DNA of 10,031 nucleotides, from contig RZYK01000062.1 in NCBI GenBank assembly GCA_009930355.1, forward strand, positions 1-10,031. Reading direction: 5' to 3'. Positions within the stretch are counted from its first letter, which is position 1, and every line of letters starts with the position of its first letter. Under the pieces are notes generated by a model. The model was given only the letters and a program-made list of their open reading frames with translations, ran no database searches and was not told the DNA's origin. Origin of the DNA: Campylobacterota bacterium (GTDB lineage Bacteria > Campylobacterota > Campylobacteria > Campylobacterales > Sulfurospirillaceae). A program made the translations under genes and the position numbers. Positions 6,932-10,031 of this stretch are shown here, piece by piece.

Positions 6932-7492
6932 CTATCGTAAGCGAAATGCTTTAAAAACGAGGAAAAGAATCAAAAGTTGTACACACAAAAGTCCTACATG
7001 TAAAAAATAAACTTGTGTCTGTTTGTCTACAATGCCCAAAAAGCCAATCGCTTTATAAAAGAGATAAGAAGCGACCATACCCAACAAATATCCCTTTTGT
7101 TTCATCACATCGGCAAAAGAAAGGAGTACTGTTTTTTTCAAAACCAACGTTTCCATTCGCATCAAATAATTACCAAAAATAAAGGTAATCTGATACGCAC
7201 TATAAATAAACAGTGCATTGGCATAGGAAATATTAAACCACAACACTGAAAAAATAATAAGCAAAGCAATGGCTTCCACCATTAAAGTCACAGCGAAAAA
7301 TACAAAAAGATTCATCATCTTTTCGTATTTTTTAGCCACTACGAGTAAACCTATGGCAAGCCCAATACCTCCTAATGAAAATACCGAAGGCTCAAGCGGT
7401 GTGTAAAGCACAAAAACACTCCCCACTGCCATGCCAAAAAAGAAAGAGTTTAAAAGCTTATACCATAGATAAGGACGTAGAATAAGTTTCAT
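6932..7492 (-). CDS. Six-helix integral membrane protein of unknown function
   Basis: I do not recognise a family for this 186-residue protein. It shows about six hydrophobic helices (residues near 14-33, 36-53, 60-84, 88-108, 133-153 and 162-183) joined by short loops, with basic residues at both ends. The layout resembles half of a major-facilitator fold, but no MFS signature motif is visible. No ATP-binding partner or periplasmic binding protein is encoded nearby. Its ATG shares one base with the stop of the TonB-dependent receptor gene (TAATG, 7494-7490). Coupled translation is therefore likely, and the protein may be functionally linked to the substrate the receptor takes up, for instance as an inner-membrane permease. 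That link is inferred from context only. A weak ribosome site, if any, lies inside the receptor gene. Confidence 0.8.
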   Translation of the reverse strand: MKLILRPYLWYKLLNSFFFGMAVGSVFVLYTPLEPSVFSLGGIGLAIGLLVVAKKYEKMMNLFVFFAVTLMVEAIALLIIFSVLWFNISYANALFIYSAYQITFIFGNYLMRMETLVLKKTVLLSFADVMKQKGYLLGMVASYLFYKAIGFLGIVDKQTQVYFLHVGLLCVQLLILFLVFKAFRLR

Positions 7493-9435
7493 TAGAATTT
7501 CGCCTGAATACCCGCATAATAACTACGTTCTGCAGATGCGTAACCATAAACGCTCTGATAATAGCGGTCAAAAAGGTTATTGACTTTCACATACACATCT
7601 ACATCTTTGGTCATATGATAGGTCAGCTTTGTATTCGCAACAAAATAGTTTCCCGTCTCATTGGTTGAAACATCTTTTCGTGAGCCAATGTATGTCCCGT
7701 TAATATTCCATGCAATTTGTTTAATTGGCATATACGTAGCATAAAGTGTTGTTTGATAACGTGGTCGATTCACCAATCTATCGCCATCTTCATCTTTGGT
7801 ATCCACATAAGTATAGTTCGCACCTGCTAAGAGAGATTGAAACAACAGTTGTTCGTACGAAATTTCAACCCCTTTTAGAACAGATGTACCATCAATATTT
7901 TTATTGTTCCATGTTGCACTATCCCAGCTAATCATATCTTCGATTTCATTTCTAAAGAAATTAATGGTTAATCCAACATACTGTAATCCTACATTAAAAC
8001 TTTGAATATTTTCAGGTTTTAAGTCTCCATTGCTATACATAAGTTCCCAAATATTAGGTATTTTATACGCTGTTCCATAGTTTGTATAAATATTAAAATC
8101 ATTGCTAAACAGATATTTCACACCCACTTTGCCAGTCGTTTTATCATCAAAATCACTGTATTTATCGTAGCGAAGCGCCTCTGTTAAAATGACATTACCA
8201 AATTTGTTTGTATTGTTCATATAAAGTGCTTTGGAATTTTCATTTAATTCCTCTTTTGGTTGTGCCACGTACTCAATATCAAGGTCACGTTTTTCATAGG
8301 TTCCACCAAAAACGAGCATTCCATTGTCATAATATTTCCATGTATCTTTCATTTCTATGGATGGGACTTCTGCTTCATAATTTTTAACATCATAAGAATT
8401 TGAAGCTTCTAATTCTTTTCGTTGAAAGGTACTTTTAGAAAGCGTTGTCTCTATGACATGATTCGCAATAAAATATTTATAGGTTAGATAACCTGAACGC
8501 TGTTTTAAGTCACTATGCTGTGTGCTATTGGGTGCTAGATAACCATCATAACTGCTTAAAGCATTAATATCATGATACCCTGCTTCAATACGATTGGAAT
8601 CATTTATCCAATACCCACTTTTTAAATTGATTGTCGTATTTCGGTACGCATCATCTTCGTAATTGTCAATATCTTTTCGCCAAGGTGCTTGTGCACTAAA
8701 TCCATCTTCAACCACACGTTGAACAGAGAGTATGGCATCAAATCTATCAGTTTTATGCGAAAGAGAGGTATTAAAACTTTTATGCCCATAACTTCCTATC
8801 TCAACGCCCGCACTTCCATGCGTTCCTTTAGGAGCACTTTTAGTAATAATGTTAATCACACCTGCCGCTGCATCAGCTCCCCACACACCACTTTGCGCTC
8901 CTTTTATCACCTCTATACGCTCAATATCACCCACTAAAAGGTTACTAAAATCAGCACCTAAACTATTGCTAGGGTCGTTATAACGAATGCCATCTACCAT
9001 CACTAGTGTATACTTATTTGCCATACCTTGTATAAAAACACTTTTGGTTGCACCTAGTCCACCACTGGATGTTATGCTAATTCCAGAAATGGTATTTAAT
9101 GCCTCAGTAACAGTTACAATGCCTTTTTGGGAGAGTTCTTCGGAGGCGATAATGCTCACATTATCGGTCACGTTGGTCGCACTGACCAGAGATTTAGAAG
9201 CAGAGTAAACTTCAGACTTTTGCGCTTTAATTTTTTTCGAGATAACCACAGCAGGCGCACGTGTCTCTTCAAGCACCTCTGATGTTTCCGATGAAGATTC
9301 TGCTTTTGGCGCATAGAGTTGCTTTTCAGTGTCCACCACGCTTTGCACTTCACTGGCAATTGCAATGGTTGTATTTAAAGCAAGAATAGCCGCCAAGCTA
9401 AAATACTTCCCTCGAAATCCTTTGAGTTTTTTCAT
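7492..9435 (-). CDS. TonB-dependent outer-membrane receptor (BtuB/siderophore-receptor type)
   Basis: The 647-residue protein begins with a signal peptide (about 1-27, basic start, hydrophobic core, likely cleaved after IAIA). A low-complexity stretch follows (about 40-80), then a plug domain (about 89-202). The plug holds VTEALNTISGISI, KSVFIQGM, LVMVDGIRYND, IERIEVIKGAQSGVWGADAAAGVINIIT and the usual break after the second Ile. The rest is a beta-barrel with alternating patterns, NNLFDRYYQ near the end and a terminal Phe, typical of outer-membrane barrel proteins. Such receptors import scarce ligands using TonB energy. The plug recalls BtuB (vitamin B12), but the ligand is not provable. The 147-base upstream gap is too short for a usual cobalamin riboswitch and none is seen. 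AAGGAG lies just before the ATG. It heads the leftward run and overlaps the next gene by one base. Confidence 0.93.
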   Translation of the reverse strand: MKKLKGFRGKYFSLAAILALNTTIAIASEVQSVVDTEKQLYAPKAESSSETSEVLEETRAPAVVISKKIKAQKSEVYSASKSLVSATNVTDNVSIIASEELSQKGIVTVTEALNTISGISITSSGGLGATKSVFIQGMANKYTLVMVDGIRYNDPSNSLGADFSNLLVGDIERIEVIKGAQSGVWGADAAAGVINIITKSAPKGTHGSAGVEIGSYGHKSFNTSLSHKTDRFDAILSVQRVVEDGFSAQAPWRKDIDNYEDDAYRNTTINLKSGYWINDSNRIEAGYHDINALSSYDGYLAPNSTQHSDLKQRSGYLTYKYFIANHVIETTLSKSTFQRKELEASNSYDVKNYEAEVPSIEMKDTWKYYDNGMLVFGGTYEKRDLDIEYVAQPKEELNENSKALYMNNTNKFGNVILTEALRYDKYSDFDDKTTGKVGVKYLFSNDFNIYTNYGTAYKIPNIWELMYSNGDLKPENIQSFNVGLQYVGLTINFFRNEIEDMISWDSATWNNKNIDGTSVLKGVEISYEQLLFQSLLAGANYTYVDTKDEDGDRLVNRPRYQTTLYATYMPIKQIAWNINGTYIGSRKDVSTNETGNYFVANTKLTYHMTKDVDVYVKVNNLFDRYYQSVYGYASAERSYYAGIQAKF

Positions 9436-9445
9436 AGATTCTCCT

Positions 9446-9468
9446 TAAAATTTTGGAGAAAAATTTTA
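9446..9468. repeat. AT-rich inverted repeat next to the receptor gene ribosome site
   Basis: TAAAATTTT (9446-9454) and AAAATTTTA (9460-9468) form an inverted repeat around GGAGA. It abuts the ribosome site of the TonB receptor gene and contains TAAAAT on the minus strand (9468-9463), a possible -10 box. It could be an operator or a weak RNA hairpin, though the stem is all A-T. Confidence 0.35.
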
Positions 9469-9486
9469 CCTTAAAAAGCCATAAGT

Positions 9487-9545
9487 AATCTTTACATGTA
9501 AAACACTTTTTAGCCTAAAAGCGTTATAAATCTTTACATGTAAAA
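9487..9545. promoter_or_regulatory. Paired TTTACATGTAAA palindromes 42 bp apart (candidate operator)
   Basis: The 17-base sequence AATCTTTACATGTAAAA occurs at 9487-9503 and again at 9529-9545, with the perfect 12-bp palindrome TTTACATGTAAA at 9491-9502 and 9533-9544. The spacing is exactly 42 bp, four turns of B-DNA, so a dimeric protein at each site would face the same way. The pair lies in the divergent gap between the TonB receptor gene and msrB, and the second copy follows a TATAAA (9525-9530) that may be the msrB -10 box. The same palindrome also occurs inside genes, so it may instead be a genome-wide repeated word. Confidence 0.55.
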
Positions 9546-9582
9546 GAGTTTTACCTTATTTTTGATGACCTAGAAGGAAAAA

Positions 9583-9948
9583 ATGAATCCAAATCCCCTA
9601 AGCCCAGAAGAAGAATATATTATCGTTCATAAAGGAACTGAAATGCCTTATTCTGGTGAGTATAACGACTTTTATGAAGAAGGAGTTTACCACTGTAAAC
9701 GCTGTCATTCGCCTTTGTATCGATCTTCTTCAAAATTCAAATCAGGCTGTGGATGGCCTAGCTTTGATGATGAAATAGAGGGTGCCGTTCAACGCAAAAT
9801 TGACAAAGATGGTAGGCGTAGTGAAATTCTCTGTAAAGCCTGTGGAGCGCACTTAGGACATGTATTTGAGGACGAAGGGTTCACTCCTAAAAATACACGC
9901 CATTGTGTCAATTCACTCGCCCTTACCTTTGCTCCTCAAAAAAAATAG
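9583..9948 (+). CDS. msrB: Peptide-methionine (R)-S-oxide reductase MsrB
   Basis: MsrB repairs oxidised protein by reducing the R form of methionine sulfoxide, using thioredoxin. The 121-residue protein is a stand-alone MsrB domain of usual size without a signal peptide, so it is cytoplasmic. Two zinc-binding CxxC pairs are present (C38/C41 and C84/C87). The SGCGWPSF block carries C56, a candidate resolving cysteine; HLGHVFED contains the conserved active-site histidines; and the RHCVNS block carries the catalytic cysteine C108. The start has AAGGAA about six bases upstream. It is transcribed away from the TonB receptor gene across a 147-base gap with paired palindromes. The downstream gene has its own promoter, so msrB may be a single-gene unit. 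No msrA is fused or adjacent in the window. Confidence 0.96.
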   Translation: MNPNPLSPEEEYIIVHKGTEMPYSGEYNDFYEEGVYHCKRCHSPLYRSSSKFKSGCGWPSFDDEIEGAVQRKIDKDGRRSEILCKACGAHLGHVFEDEGFTPKNTRHCVNSLALTFAPQKK

Positions 9949-9959
9949 TTTTGAGTTTA

Positions 9960-9968
9960 TGCTATAAT
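9960..9968 (+). promoter_or_regulatory. Extended -10 promoter (TGCTATAAT) of the right-edge gene
   Basis: TGC directly followed by a perfect TATAAT makes an extended -10 element, preceded by T-rich DNA. It lies 32 bases before the ATG at 10001. No -35 box is evident. This is the best promoter in the window. Confidence 0.7.
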
Positions 9969-10000
9969 ACCCGTTCAAATTATTTTAAAAGGAATTTCGT

Positions 10001-10031
10001 ATGACCCAAAGCGAACCAGACTCGTGTAGCT
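10001..10031 (+). CDS. Start of an unidentified gene, cut by the window edge
   Basis: An ATG at 10001 follows AAAAGGA (9987-9993) at seven bases and lies downstream of an extended -10 promoter. The ten complete codons read MTQSEPDSCS and remain open. This is too short to name a product. The translation signals and promoter support a real gene. Confidence 0.6.
   Translation, partial: MTQSEPDSCS

Noticed and set aside
9436..9582. Possible cobalamin riboswitch before the BtuB-like receptor gene
   Set aside because: The gap is short, AT-rich and lacks the conserved B12-box pattern; only palindromes and ribosome sites are seen.

Overview
The window looks like chromosomal DNA from a Campylobacterota (Epsilonproteobacteria) member, most likely Sulfurospirillum or a close relative. 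This rests on the low G+C content, extended -10 promoters without clear -35 boxes, the tatB-tatC-queA gene order (also known from Campylobacter jejuni), and the protein sequences. The genus is an inference that I could not check by database search. No CRISPR array, tRNA, rRNA, prophage or insertion sequence is visible.

Layout. At 1-755 (minus) is the 5' part of a membrane PAS-GGDEF sensor gene, cut by the window edge. Divergent from it is tatB-tatC-queA (875-3090, plus): two Tat protein-export subunits and a queuosine tRNA-modification enzyme. queA has no normal start codon; the only start that keeps its conserved N-terminus is ATC at 2071. Convergent with queA is a 93-residue mini-protein (3095-3376, minus) that joins the two ends of a flagellar rod protein. 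Upstream of it, at 3396-3529, is a dense row of five hairpins whose G-U pairs form only in the minus-strand RNA.

Four minus-strand genes then run from 9435 down to 3585: a TonB-dependent outer-membrane receptor, a six-helix membrane protein of unknown function whose start overlaps the receptor stop, a long-chain acyl-CoA synthetase with a TTG start, and a beta-CASP metallo-beta-lactamase nuclease. Tight spacing suggests two coupled pairs or one operon. Divergent from the receptor is msrB (methionine sulfoxide reductase B), followed by a strong extended -10 promoter and the first codons of another gene at the right edge.

Three signals are not explained by the genes: the five-hairpin leader, the ATC start of queA, and a palindrome (TACATGTA core, full form TTTACATGTAAA) that occurs seven times, far above expectation. 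Two full copies lie exactly 42 bp apart between the receptor gene and msrB, on the same face of the helix.
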